A DNA stretch of 60,000 bases from Tubiluchus corallicola (GCA_030141605.1 JAQGDQ010000069.1:553126-613125), one strand, 5' to 3'; positions 34,401-42,692 are shown, counted from the first letter of the stretch. The notes: generated from the sequence alone by a model not told the origin. Numbers and translations are program-made.

Positions 34401-35325
34401 AACAGATGGCAACACTGACTCTACGTTTAAAACCAGTAATCAGTCGACTAGTGGTAAATCATTTAACTTTCTATCACTGCTAGAAAGTGATAAAGTCAAA
34501 AACCAGGAGTTCGATACACCATCACAGTCTACAGGGGATCGTCAGCCAAGTAATTCCATTAATGGACGTCTACCCAGTACATCTGCTGAACATTTAGAAC
34601 AAAATATGGGTAGTTTAATACGTGACATATGTTTACATAACACGCAATTGGTACCTGCCACAGCGGGTTCATCTGCTGCGGCATCTGATCAGGTGGTGAC
34701 ATCTGTGGTCAGTGAAAGCAATGATCCGTCTAACATGCCACCTGTGCATATGAAGTACATTGATGCGGTTATCAAAGATGCAGTGGACGATTTACGTGAA
34801 CACTTTGATAGGAGGATATTTGATGTCCAAGCAGATATGGTGAAACAGTTTTTCTTGCTTCCTGTAAGTACATGCCATTTCTGAATATTGGCTGATGAAT
34901 CAGTTTTGCTTACTTCCGGATTTTTCTGAAAGTCTATTTGGCAATCAGAGTGTGCTTTTGAGTCAAAGTTTTTTAAAGATTAAGTTTGGAATCAATGCAG
35001 ACTTGAACTGCTAATGTTATTTTTTGCTAATTAGTTTTTGGTAGTGGTGGCTATGTAACTGTCTTATCAAATTGGTTAACAGGTTTGAATTTTTCTTTTT
35101 TACGTTGAAAACTTTGAGGCTTTCTCTTGTCTTATACCTTGTTAGGAAATTTTCCTTCTAGACTTCACCTCCATGTTGAAGCTTTTTTTTATTTAATTGC
35201 TTGTGTATTCCTTTCAGAGACAAATAAAAGAGCTTCTCGAATCATACGTCTCTCAGCAGAAAGAGCTCATTGAGGAAAACGAGCGGCTTCGGGAAGAAAT
35301 TGAACAGTTGCGGCGCAAATTCTAG
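4356..35325 (+). CDS. NEDD1: NEDD1-like WD40 centrosomal protein, 14 exons (spliced gene)
   Basis: Splicing 14 exons gives about 959 residues. Residues 1-302 (exons 1-6) form WD40 repeats with W-D and Y-D type blade ends, such as VIKCWD, VNLWD and LYLYDLR. Residues 303 to about 880 are a Ser/Thr/Pro-rich linker with likely proline-directed kinase sites (FSPIRK, SPRRP). Residues about 885-959 are helical: a charged helix with HMKYIDAV, then a leucine-heptad coiled coil ending in LRRKF. In known NEDD1 proteins the propeller targets centrosomes and spindle and the C-terminal helices bind the gamma-tubulin ring complex. The propeller start, the FSPI motif, the FPPPK motif and the extreme C-terminus all match the family; vertebrate NEDD1 is about 660 residues, so the linker is longer here. 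The ATG at 4356 lies within about three residues of the family start. The gene hosts two antisense GPCR genes in intron 6. Confidence 0.93.
4477..5556 (+). other. U12-type AT-AC intron (NEDD1 intron 1)
   Basis: The donor ATATCCTTT is an exact match to the U12 AT-AC consensus. A CTTAAC branch site at 5541-5546 puts the branch adenosine (5545) 11 nt from the AC acceptor at 5555-5556. Splicing here joins GAT-G to GA-TCA and continues the WD repeat as DWSRDGSVIASAAKDG. No GT-AG alternative at this place keeps the blade intact. Confidence 0.9.
5557..5651 (+). CDS. NEDD1: NEDD1 exon 2
   Basis: Completes WD blade 1 (SVIASAAKDGEQIFLSVL) and ends TVTVP-type in phase 0 before donor GTATGT. The acceptor is the AC of the U12 intron. 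Confidence 0.85.
6334..6450 (+). CDS. NEDD1: NEDD1 exon 3
   Basis: Acceptor TTATTTAG, donor GTTAGA; 39 codons, phase 0 at both ends. It encodes a blade with the pattern SRYLATGGHDKLIGIYDV. Confidence 0.9.
6684..6833 (+). CDS. NEDD1: NEDD1 exon 4
   Basis: Acceptor TTATTACAG, donor GTTTGT (weak); 50 codons, phase 0 at both ends. It begins GHKASVTCVRFN, a typical GH-to-F start of a WD repeat, and continues ASGAANGNILLHNV. Confidence 0.9.
7968..8215. repeat. Dispersed repeat, copy A (in NEDD1 intron 4)
   Basis: A block of about 250 bp matching 54664-54888 in order and strand. Shared words include AGAATATAAAA, CAATNTATTTA and GGACGGTTT, and the end TTTNCAAGCACACAT. No terminal inverted repeat or coding capacity is visible, so the class is unknown. 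Confidence 0.65.
8358..8587 (+). CDS. NEDD1: NEDD1 exon 5
   Basis: Acceptor CTTTCAG, donor GTAAGT; enters in phase 0 and leaves in phase 2. It encodes two partial blades, with DDNGLVNLWD and the strongly conserved FSPVN...VGLDKQFVFHD segment. Confidence 0.93.
9620..9812 (+). CDS. NEDD1: NEDD1 exon 6
   Basis: Acceptor TGCTCTAG, donor GTAAGT; leaves in phase 0. It encodes the last blade (ADAPLTSVDLMSDGFTLAMG, LYLYDLRKP) and the end of the propeller. The next intron runs to 25141. Confidence 0.93.
11262..11330 (-). repeat. tRNA-derived relic (3' half)
   Basis: The minus strand carries a B-box/T-arm, GGGTTCAAGTCCCAGTGG, followed by AGGTGC. The T-stem is nearly intact but no matching 5' half is found. 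The same 3' end (CAGTGGAGGTGC) recurs at 32052-32090, so this is a repeated element, not a working tRNA. Confidence 0.5.
11800..11805 (-). terminator. Polyadenylation signal, GPCR copy 1
   Basis: AATAAA on the minus strand about 207 nt after the stop codon. The second GPCR copy has the same hexamer at the matching place. Confidence 0.5.
12012..12998 (-). CDS. Orphan class A (rhodopsin-family) GPCR, copy 1
   Basis: An intronless gene of 328 residues with seven hydrophobic segments, presumably a plasma-membrane receptor. Seen: N-glycosylation sites in the N-terminus (NFS, NQT); the C97 and C172 pair expected for the extracellular disulfide; DRY at 121-123 exactly 24 residues after C97; W149 in helix 4; a helix 6 LLSP (251-254) in place of CWxP; and NIFIY (289-293) in place of NPxxY. 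The helix 2 aspartate (2.50) is replaced by His72 in LANLATSHA, and the helix 1 GN is not evident. These changes touch the sodium site and the activation switches, so signalling may be unusual. I cannot name the ligand or subfamily. It lies antisense inside NEDD1 intron 6, beside a close paralogue at 14774-15757. Confidence 0.88.
   Translation of the reverse strand: MSNFSSEINVVNQTGFARSQGGSTSNTVYEIAMIVTATANTGIDIFVIATIVSTNTLRSIGNLLLANLATSHACLGFFQILVHIQRVIYDEIYIVNCFLNAFSSYTSFAASMLTHVCITIDRYIAIIYPLHYPIICTIKHLKIILLCLWLYCNIVGIVSTMQLISEKHFGNCVLIHHIHHEFGLFFSAHYFLLLLVMTIAYSRILVIVLHHKTRVSPESHLTGGQSSFLNIKKRIKTTMSVSLLTFITAFLLSPYFIHSVLFHSGMITREFSIVKRLVNLMLVLTAFLNIFIYFYKLKELRDILARVIMCKKCQNNNQRGIVVSVQPQ
13086..14449. 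other. Spacer between the GPCR copies
   Basis: No gene is recognised. A 98-codon plus-strand frame at 13188-13484 has several cysteines but no signal peptide, domain or similarity that I can identify. I treat it as chance. Confidence 0.4.
14569..14574 (-). terminator. Polyadenylation signal, GPCR copy 2
   Basis: AATAAA on the minus strand about 200 nt after the stop codon, matching the place of the signal in copy 1. Confidence 0.5.
14774..15757 (-). CDS. Orphan class A GPCR, copy 2
   Basis: An intronless 327-residue paralogue of the gene at 12012-12998. From helix 1 (TANTGIDIFVI) to the C-terminus the two are nearly identical in long stretches, for example CITIDRYIAIIYPLHYP and LTFITAFLLSPYF. 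The first 36 or so residues are strongly diverged, although an NQT sequon is kept. The same unusual features appear: His at 2.50, LLSP in helix 6, NIFIY in helix 7. The open frame, conserved motifs and shared polyadenylation site suggest both copies work. The start at 15757 is the only ATG that gives a family-length N-terminus. About 80 bp upstream begins a 2.4-kb minisatellite that occupies this gene's expected promoter. Confidence 0.88.
   Translation of the reverse strand: MNDSYDVFTIANQTRIASEEANVLATVYKIAIIIAATANTGIDIFVIVTIVSMKTLRRVGNLLLANLATSHACFGISQILVQIQRVIYDEIYIVSCFLNVFSCYMTFLASMLTHVCITIDRYIAIIYPLHYPIICTIKRLKIVLLCLWLYCNIVGIVPTMYLMSEKHLGNCVPIHHIHHEFGLFFSAHYFLLLLVMIVTYSRILVIVLHHKTRVSPESHLTGGQSSLLNIKKRIKTTMSVSLLTFITAFLLSPYFIHSVLYHSGMITGEFGVVKRLANLMVGLTAFLNIFIYFYKLKELRDILARLILCIKGRNNNQSGIVVLAQTQ
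15835..18250. repeat. 34-bp minisatellite, about 71 units
   Basis: The unit is tagaaacttggcaaatgtag followed by gcagtctgctgatg (34 bp), repeated with a few variable sites (GTAGGC, GTAGAC, ATAGAT; TGCTG or TACTG). Marked variants recur at multiples of 34: the TAGATAGCC unit appears near 15982, 16118, 16662 and 16936, and the TGAAGATAG unit near 16216, 16352 and 17034. Blocks of 4, 8, 16 and 20 units have therefore been duplicated. The minus strand of the unit lacks stop codons, so long antisense frames cross the array in all three phases; I do not call these genes. Units decay past 18100. Confidence 0.97.
18251..18545. repeat. Decayed margin of the 34-bp array
   Basis: Diverged echoes of the unit (GAAAACTTGGTA, GAGAAACTTGGTAA, CAGAAACTTCGTAA, GTAGAAATTTTG) continue at irregular spacing. 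This is the pattern of an old array edge no longer homogenised. Confidence 0.65.
19497..19544. repeat. 24-bp perfect tandem duplication
   Basis: TAATACATATCTATTGATTT plus TACC occurs twice in a row (19497-19520 and 19521-19544). Confidence 0.9.
20311..20370 (-). repeat. tRNA-like relic
   Basis: The minus strand holds a B-box (GGGTTCAAATCCC) preceded by a partial anticodon-arm-like stretch. One T-stem pair is broken (C opposite A) and no acceptor stem closes, so it is a degenerate tRNA-derived sequence. Confidence 0.4.
22040..22243. repeat. Imperfect minisatellite of about 36 bp, 5 units
   Basis: Units such as CACTTCCCAACC...ATAAATCTGNCTGTA repeat about five times, with a 36-bp period in the last two. 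Because 36 is divisible by three, both strands hold open frames with 12-residue periodic peptides (FPTPFPINLP-like on plus, RFIGKGVGKCTD-like on minus). No start context, splice sites or domain support a gene. Confidence 0.7.
24392..24428. repeat. (CAA)n(CAG)n(CAA)n microsatellite
   Basis: A compound trinucleotide tract in NEDD1 intron 6. It yields poly-Cys, poly-Ala or poly-Val frames on the minus strand, which are shadows. Confidence 0.9.
25142..25271 (+). CDS. NEDD1: NEDD1 exon 7
   Basis: Acceptor TTTTCAG, donor GTAAGT; phase 0 in, phase 1 out. It starts the Ser/Gly-rich linker (VTSSSAGVAINKHTGGGDTS). Confidence 0.85.
25506..25757 (+). CDS. NEDD1: NEDD1 exon 8
   Basis: Acceptor CCTTTTAG, donor GTAAGA; phase 1 in and out. 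It encodes a Ser/Pro-rich linker and ends GNGVFSPIDIP, echoing the family's FSPI motif that recurs in exon 10. The frame stays open past the donor to 25951, adding about 65 residues if the intron were retained. Confidence 0.88.
27494..27507. promoter_or_regulatory. X-box-like motif
   Basis: GTTGCC-AT-GGCGAC, close to the RFX consensus GTNRCC-N(0-3)-RGYAAC. It lies in a locally GC-richer patch (27.4-27.6 kb) of NEDD1 intron 8. Inferred from sequence only. Confidence 0.35.
27997..28016. repeat. (GAT)n microsatellite
   Basis: A short GAT tract inside a GAT/ATC-rich stretch (27.19-27.36 and 27.78-28.02 kb). The many small frames around it are low-complexity shadows. Confidence 0.8.
28368..28381. 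promoter_or_regulatory. Second X-box-like motif
   Basis: On the minus strand, GTAACC-AT-GGAGAC, matching the RFX half-site pattern. It lies about 870 bp from the first one, in a patch that also has a GCTGGCC/GGCCAGC inverted repeat near 28430-28475. Possible intronic enhancer. Confidence 0.35.
30505..30633 (+). CDS. NEDD1: NEDD1 exon 9
   Basis: Acceptor TTTTACAG, donor GTAGGT; phase 1 in and out. It encodes a polar linker (SNSISSEKQKEGNNWSSFFG). Confidence 0.85.
31800..31993 (+). CDS. NEDD1: NEDD1 exon 10
   Basis: Acceptor TATTTGTAG, donor GTATGG; phase 1 in, phase 0 out. It begins VFSPIRKS, the conserved FSPIR motif of NEDD1 and a good CDK-type site (S-P-x-R/K). An alternative acceptor at 31775 is followed by an in-frame stop and is rejected. 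Confidence 0.88.
32052..32090 (-). repeat. tRNA-derived relic (3' half)
   Basis: The minus strand reads GGGTTCGAGTCCAGTGGAGG then TGC, the same 3' end as the relic at 11262-11330. It lies in NEDD1 intron 10. No intact tRNA fold. Confidence 0.5.
32804..33016 (+). CDS. NEDD1: NEDD1 exon 11 (GC donor preferred)
   Basis: Acceptor CGTTTTTAG. Two donors keep phase 0: GAG/GCAAGG at 33017, a strong GC-AG site, and AGG/GTACTA at 33023, a weak GT site adding Ala-Arg. The linker is rich in Pro and Ser. The in-frame GTAAAA at 33005 would shift the frame into exon 12. Confidence 0.8.
33623..33758 (+). CDS. NEDD1: NEDD1 exon 12
   Basis: Acceptor CTTTACAG, donor GTACCT; phase 0 in, phase 1 out. It ends LFPPPK, resembling the FPPRK motif of other NEDD1 proteins. 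Confidence 0.87.
34052..34863 (+). CDS. NEDD1: NEDD1 exon 13
   Basis: Acceptor TATCTTCAG, donor GTAAGT; phase 1 in, phase 0 out. The largest exon, with 271 residues of linker rich in Ser-Pro sites (LSSPISMSPRRPSPF), then the start of the conserved C-terminal helix (HMKYIDAVIKDAVDDLREHF). The frame is open 79 bp upstream of the acceptor by chance. Confidence 0.93.
35218..35325 (+). CDS. NEDD1: NEDD1 exon 14 (last)
   Basis: Acceptor CCTTTCAG. It encodes 35 residues of coiled coil (LLESYVSQQKELIEENERLR) and the family-typical end LRRKF before TAG at 35323-35325. This is the gamma-tubulin complex-binding end. Confidence 0.95.
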   Translation, partial: RQIKELLESYVSQQKELIEENERLREEIEQLRRKF

Positions 35326-38300
35326 GCGCCAGTCATGTGACTTGCCATGATGGGGCAACAAATCTCAACAGTTACTTTGTGGAAAGATGTAAAAAGTCGT
35401 ATTGAAAAAGAAATTTTATTGATTAGTGTAAATTAGCCTAAATGAACTTCTTATTTTAGTAGTCTTGTTGTTGAACTTCTCACTTTGCAAGTATAAAAGC
35501 TACTGTTATAACCATACCAAACTAGTTAACTCTTCACTTATACTAATTTGTCTTTTATGAGCTAAACATTGCATTTCTCTTACATTCCTATTTTGAACAG
35601 ACCCGGCTGCACTGAATTATTTTAAATTTTGATGAGATTTGTCTACATTGTGCATTACCTTGACAACTTGCTATTGTGGTACAAACTTTATAATTGCAGT
35701 TAGCTAGTGCTTTGCAGTTTTTGTATCTGTTTTATAGTAAGCAAAAGTAGTAAGTTTTAATAACATATTTTGATGATTACTGAATTGCCTGAACTAGTAG
35801 GACCAGAGCTTGCATGCATGAATATTGTTTCGGAATACTCTTTGTTTAACTTCTATCACTGAGGATTGAAAATTAATTCATTCTCAGTGCAGTGTAAGTT
35901 ATGTGCGTTCATGTACATACATCCATAGTCAGATAATTTTTGACTGTTATTGCTTAACATTTGAATTTATATTATATTGTGCATGCATATAGGTGGTAGC
36001 ACATGTAATGAAATTGGACCCTGGTTGTTTCCTTATTCTATGCAAACATTCTTGCTTGTTTGCTACTTGTTCAAATGGACAACCTACAAGAATTGAAAAG
36101 TTTCAGTGATTTATTATCTAGTTTTAATGAATTATCATCTTAAATTAGAATTTGCGTGAATTTAGGTGGCAAGCAAAGATCACAAACTCATTCAAAAAGT
36201 CGGTTGGTCACCTTTCAGAGTGTTTGCGAAAGTGATTTCTTGAAACAGTCTTAATCTGTAGATGAGTTTTGTGCATTTCAGTGCAAAACCATATAAAAAT
36301 AGATTTCCAGAGTTTTAAGTAATTATATTCTTACAAAATTGTTTAACTATAAAGTTACTATCAATTTCCTTGTATTGTTTGAACTTAATAGTGTAAGAAT
36401 GACTATCTATGATTTTTTGTAAATATGGCTTTGTATATTAGTTGTTGATAGGCATATTGGGATGTTAATTATTCGATTTTCGTATTATAACTGCCTAGAA
36501 AAAATGTTATCACTAGACAATCATATTAGTAAACAAAATCTGAGCATTCCAGCTCAGGAATTGGATTATCTAGTAGAACAAAGCTTAGGTTTAATCCCTG
36601 TAAGTGTATTTCTTTATGGTAATAATGAAATTAAAATCTGTCTTTCTCTACTTTGGTACCTACAATTGTAAGTATTTAATTTACTTTCTTGTACTCGACC
36701 TTACTGTTATCGGGAGTGATTTACTTTTAAATTAAGAGAATTTTTTGTTGACAGTTTCTTGAGTTTCCAGTAACTCATACTTGCTAATGTGTTTCTTCCT
36801 TGCACTCGATTAGACCTGCTACTGAAATCGTCTTTGTATCATTTGCCATACTCATTCTACTGTGATAGGCCACTCAGTAATGGCCTACTGGTTTGAAGTT
36901 ATTATTTCGTTCTAATTAGTTCTTTTTTATAACGATGACTATTGTAACACAGAAATGTCCCATCTTTTGCTCTGCAATGGAAGTACTTCTGTACACCATG
37001 ACACTTTATGAATCATTATGGTTGGATATTGCTTTCGTAACTACTATTTGTTATCAAAGTTATTTAAGTAGGAACTTATTTCGATATCAGTTTCAATTTC
37101 AGCTCACACAGTGTACACTGAGCTGGACTATTAAGTTATAATGGAATACTGCCTATGCTTTTTAGTTTACAAAATTGTTGGAGTATGTGACACAGTTTGT
37201 AAAGAGTGTTATAAAAACTTCTAATGTAAATTATTTTTCTTTTACTATAAATAAAATCATTAATTATTTAAATAGTTTAAGTGTTAGTAGTTGTATTATG
37301 GCACAGTTTCTATTCCACAGCAGTTCCTTTACTGCCACCACTCAAGATGACATTAGTTATCTCAATCTGTGTACCTCTTAACTCAGATTATATCAGAATG
37401 GTAGTGTGGATCTGTTGCTTTTTTGGCCTGCTAGCAGAATGGTAGTGTGGATCTGTTGCTTTTTTGGCCTGCTAGCACCCAGTTAAACTGACATTAGTAG
37501 ATTTACAGCAATGAATAAGCGTTATTCTTGTTTCTAGTACAATAGTTACGACAATATTTCTGTCTTACTGGTTCTAACATGTGTGTATGTGTGTATCTGG
37601 CCTTGTTTGTCGGATTTACGTAGAAAAACGACCTGTACATTTGGTTTCCTAATATTCTACTCATAATTACAGTGGCATAAATCTATAACTTTCTACTCAC
37701 TGTCATGCTAAGTGGACTTGTCTTTACGTGTAATCTATTTGTACCTGGTCAAATATTAGTATGGATAATTGGTTTTTAGCCACGTAATCAAAAAAGCAAT
37801 AATAATGCAGTAGGCAGATTTGTAGCTTTTGACTTAAATCTTCATATTCAGACTATATTAGTAGTACACAAACAGGCTTCTTTCTCTATTGCCACATATT
37901 CAAAGCAGTAATTGTTCTGTACTTGTTGTACCACTGTTAGGTACATGTATTTAATTGACACTGACCTAACTTGTAGTGTAACCTTAGACTTGCTGGCACA
38001 CTCAAATCAACATTAGTAGTATGGATCTGCATCAGGATTTCACTATTTGGTGCTCGAAATTTTGCGCATTTTGATGGTTTTTTTAAATTCCTGCCAATTT
38101 AAATTGTGTGCTCAATTTAAATAATTGCAAACACGTATGTGTGCATAACTTTCTTTGTCGTTGTAGGCAATTTAACAGTGACTTTTTATTTTATTCCTTT
38201 TCCTCTGTTTTTTCTTATTCCTCTCACGTAGAAAGTGATCTACCTAATCTTCCACCGTTTATTTACTCTTTTAGTTTCACATGACGCACGGAGAATTGGA

Positions 38301-38790
38301 TTTCCGCGTGTATTTTGCGGTTTTTATCGATTTAATGTAATCCTAAACCACGCCTAAGTTAAAATTACAACTGATTAAAACTTTATACATTGTCATTAAA
38401 ACTTCTTAACGATCGTAATGTTACACAATTCACATCTTGCTTTGTAATCTTCGTGCATAATTAATTTTAGTGCCAGTTAATTTTTAAACAGATCACATAT
38501 CGTTGCGTGTAGCTATTTGTAAAATCTTTACTTGCTGCAAAACCGTCTGCGTTTCGACAATTGCTGTTACGTCTAAAGCCAGTTCACATAAATCATAACT
38601 TATGTGAGCGCACACTTATGCTTTGCTTTGGCTTTCTGACTTGTTTCGTGACTTGGGTTTCTTTCAAAGCAAGCACACACAATTAATGCTCAGACCGGCA
38701 TTTCTCAAATTGTTTCTAGTCACTTGAGTGGACATTTTTTCACTGTCTAGGCTTTTTTGTGTAACCACACATGGAGGCCAGTTTGTGTAA
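35326..38790. other. NEDD1 3' UTR and intergenic DNA
   Basis: The 3' UTR must start here, but no polyadenylation signal stands out in the first kilobase. At 36499-36600 a frame (ISKQNLSIPAQELDYLVEQS) sits between an acceptor-like CTGCCTAG and a strong donor GTAAGT, so it may be a stray exon; confidence in that is about 0.2. Nothing else is recognised. Confidence 0.4.
37394..37475. repeat. 41-bp perfect tandem duplication
   Basis: The unit beginning CAGAATGGTAGTGTGGATCT and ending GGCCTGCTAG occurs twice without a mismatch (37394-37434, 37435-37475), so it is recent. Confidence 0.95.
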
Positions 38791-38796
38791 TCATTT

Positions 38797-38976
38797 AAGG
38801 TTTTAGAATCTCAAGATGAATTGGTGGAAGTCTGCACCATGTCAGCATCTGTGGTTGGTGGCATTTCTGTGCTTTTTACCCGACACGCTGACGATGTCTT
38901 CAATTTACGTGAAAAGATACGGAGACGACGTTATGATGTCACTGGGTCACATTCGTACGTCATCAGTAAGAAGCAG
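38797..38976 (+). CDS. Possible exon of unknown gene (tentative)
   Basis: The frame is open from an in-frame stop at 38788 to donor CAG/GTAAAT at 38977. The peptide includes VFNLREKIRRRRYDVTG and is richer in CpG-containing codons than its surroundings. It ends in phase 0, compatible with the tentative exon at 40522 that in turn fits the pentraxin exon at 41292. No domain is recognised, so it may be chance. Confidence 0.22.
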
Positions 38977-39275
38977 GTAAATAAAAAAATAAAGAAACCA
39001 GTGTGATCCTAATTAAGCAAATACCGCCCATGTTTTGTTTGGTGATGCTAGTGATGACGATGATAATAACCACAATAATGAGATGATGGTGGCGAAGACA
39101 GAAACAAGAGTAGGAGTTAAGACGATTCCAATGCATGGCCCAACAAAATGAGTAGTACAACTCGTTTGTCTCCGTGCCATCTTTTTGCAGTCCGCACCAA
39201 TTTTCTGTGGACCCCCTGATAAACTGATAAACCCCGGGCCAGCAAAAACATGGTGTGGATACGAACTAATTTTAC

Positions 39276-39413
39276 TACTCATACCTCATGCAGTATTTTC
39301 TTAACTGTTATTTTTCTTCTGCAAAGCTGCTTGAGTGCATTGTATACTATTCATACCTCATGTAGTATTTTCTTAACTGTTATTTTTCTTCTGGAAAGGG
39401 TTGAGTGCATTGT
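39276..39413. repeat. Imperfect tandem duplication of about 70 bp
   Basis: Two copies share TCATACCTCATG, AGTATTTTCTTAACTG and TTGAGTGCATTGTA, with a 72-bp offset at the left end. They differ at a few bases and a short deletion. Confidence 0.85.
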
Positions 39414-40521
39414 AAGATGTGCACTTGATAGAGACGCCAACTGCCGGAGTGTCAGCATGAAGTCTGAAAGTTCAACTGTGGACTGCATGATGAGTACTGT
39501 ACAGGATTATTGCCTATTATATACTACAACAGCGCTATCTTATGGTTATTATCTTAGTCAGTGGGTATGTAAACCTAGAACTGTTTAAAAACCAAATAAG
39601 AAAAGTTTTTCTACCTAAAAATAAAGGCACGGAATATTTAACAATGCAAAAAACAACAAAAGTTGTGGAGATCTATTTTCTTGATCGATGTCAATTTACA
39701 GCAGAAATGGTGACAAAAGTGTTGACGTTTATATTTTTAATTTAACTGTTTGTTAAAAATGAATAAGCCAATTCTACGATATGTATGGTAGTACAGCATA
39801 AATTTTGCCTACGTTGCAGTATGGCAAAAAAGTTCTAACGGCTCTTAACTGAACTTTTTATTGTTTTTATACCTATCTATTGTTTTTTTATATACAGACA
39901 ATTAAAAAATTGTCCCCATAAATTTCAGAAAATAAAGCGGAGGCGAAGCGGTAACAAAAAATTCATCGTTCGTTTTTTTCAGTTCTTCGAGGCAGAGAAA
40001 AGTTCAAGTTTGTTATGTTTATTAAGTTTAAGTCCAAAGATTGTTCAGTAGCATCACTATCTCGTATTACATAAACTCTCTATCGCACTGCTGGTGTCAT
40101 TTCCACCGACATTATTTCCCATTCTGACGTTGTTTTTGGAAAGATTTCTTCAAGTATTGCTGTTGCAACTAGTAAATAATCAATAAGCTGCAAACGAGTT
40201 GTATTCGCATCGCTGAATGAAGTAAACGTCTTGCTGTTTGTCCTTTAAAAAAATTTACTCAAATCTATGTGTAGGCCTGGGGACAAGAGGTATGAATGTT
40301 GTAAGAATGACGCGTAAAAGTAATAGTATTGTAAGAAAGTTTTGTTTGCGGCAGAAATATTATAGCGAAATAATTCCAGTTTAATGGTCAGTTGTAATTA
40401 CAATCCGTTTGGGTTTCGATTCGTTTTAATGCAAATAATGAAACAAAAAAGTTTTGCACAGAATTTGAGATCATGGTACCAACTCTTATTATATTATTTT
40501 AAGCAACTTTCATTTTTTCAG

Positions 40522-40564
40522 GACATTGAACAGTTCAATCACGGTCATCCTGGCAACCCTCAAG
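40522..40564 (+). CDS. Tentative small exon upstream of the pentraxin domain
   Basis: 43 bp between a strong acceptor (CATTTTTTCAG) and a weak donor (GTTTTT). It reads DIEQFNHGHPGNPQ in phase 0 and leaves in phase 1, the phase the exon at 41292 needs. The GHPGNPQ spacing hints at a Gly-rich or collagen-like stretch, but the evidence is thin. Confidence 0.25.
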
Positions 40565-41291
40565 GTTTTTACTACTTTTACTTCATTCAAAGTGCAGAAA
40601 TGACAGTTAGTTTTACAACTCAATAATAAATCTTAAAGTTGAAAACAAATGCATAAAAGAAAACTAAATCGTGTAGCTGCTGGAGTGGAGGGTGCTATAA
40701 GTGATATAGAAGCCAGACAAAATCAACGTTGTAAAATTTTTGTACATTCATAAAGCGTTTATGATACATTTATCATGAAAGGATTAAATCTCAGGCTCAA
40801 TTCAAGAATCCTAAAACTCCTCCAAGCTTGAAATTAATTCTGCATACTTTTATAAAGAACTATTTGCCACGAACGCTTCGTAGTGGAAAGTAGCAAAAGC
40901 AAAATTATATTCATCAGTTCTTTTTAATGTCCAAGCCAGCTTAAATTAGCTTTGCTGCATTATTACTGTTATAGCTGCAACAGGACAACTAAACCTGGAA
41001 GCAATTATGCTAATATTACTGAAGAAAAGTGAGGTTTAGCGTGATTTTCAAAAGAGCTTACATTACGAAATTATATTACTTAGACATAATTAAGTATGTT
41101 CGTTCTTCCAAAGTTTTCACGATATATTTATATTTCAAGAACCATGCTAAATTTTGGCAGTTGGCACAGTTTTTTGAGCTGACACCTTTTAAAATTCTAG
41201 TGGATACTTTGGATCTAACGAACAAGTCTAATTTAAACGCGGTTATAATGCTGAAGTAAGTTTAGCTGTCATTACGTTAATTTTTTTACAG

Positions 41292-41529
41292 TTAGTTGCT
41301 TTGAACTGGAATTTTCTCCACATCGCATAGATGACTACTTCATACTGGAACGATTCAGATTAATGCCGCTTTTAAACTTCACACTGTGCTTGTGGATCAA
41401 ACCGGACACTACGGCAACGCAAATCTATCGGTACACGTTATTCGCGTATCACACGCCCCTGGTGGGCAATGCGATAAACGTTCAGTTGCACCCAACTTAC
41501 AAGGAGCAAATCTATTTTCAAGTTGGGGG
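41292..41529 (+). CDS. Pentraxin gene, penultimate exon
   Basis: Acceptor TTTTTTTACAG, donor GTAAGA; phase 1 in, phase 2 out. It encodes SCFELEFSPHRIDDYFILER through YFQVGG, the N-terminal strands of the domain. Confidence 0.85.
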
Positions 41530-42692
41530 GTAAGAGTTTTCTGATAATCACTTTTATTGCTAAAAAATTACGTGCAGTGAACGCATAGATTCTGACATCT
41601 GTTAGCTGCTGCAAACAAGTTCGATGATCTATGGCAGGGGTGTGCAAACTGCGGCCCACGAAGAGGTTTGTCAACGTAACGAAAGTGCGGCCCACGCGAT
41701 TCAGCTGAAGTCTGCGCCAATATCACAAAGATGGTGTGGGTAGTTTTTTCCTCCAGATCGGATGGCATTAACCCTTACAAGACCGTTATCACTTAATGTC
41801 ACTGTCGGACATGACGAAATATATGGTTTTTAATATAAATTTTAATAACTTCTAAAATAGTTTCTTGAGTGTAGTTTCTGTAGTGCAGTAGTGATGATGT
41901 GCGCAAATCGGATGCAAAAAAAATCGTTATTAGGTCCTACTGTACTTGGCTCCTTGACCAAACTGCATGTGGCCCACAGGAATTGCGGGAATGTTTAATG
42001 TGGCCCGGCTAGTCAGATAATTTGCACACCCATGATCTATGGCTTGATCCGTATTTAATTTAATTTATAAACACCCAGTTAAAATTTACAGACAATGCAC
42101 AAACACATAGCAATACAAAACTATACATTTCAACACAATAAAATATTACATTAAGAATAAGTAAAATTTTTGAGTGTTGGGAAGACGCAAAGTGAAAAAC
42201 TGCTTACATATGCGTTTTATATTTGACAAAATTATCAAGATCAACTGAACACCATCTTTTGCAGAACAATTTAAAATTTGCTGCTGTCACAAGCGTAGAA
42301 CCTTTCACAGAATTTGGAAGTGGATTCCATATGTGAACAATCCGGTTTGAAAAAATGGTCCGAACTGCTTTTTATTTGTGCAAACAGTTTTAACGAATGG
42401 TTACTCCGCGTACAATCAGATGAAGTCCTAGTAAAAAACTTTTCAGCAGTCAAATCAACTTCTTTATGAATGATTTTATAGCACATACATAAGTCATTTT
42501 GAATTCGTCTTTCTTCTAATGACTTTATATTTAAAACTTTTATTCTGTCGAGATGTGGGATTTGAGCAAATGTATTGATTTTACAGATATTTTGCATCTT
42601 GCGACCTTGACCTTTGGGCTTGTGGACACAATAAACAGATTTGTATCTCCTACCTATACCTATCCCTATGCTAAGTTCGGTGATGATAACTT

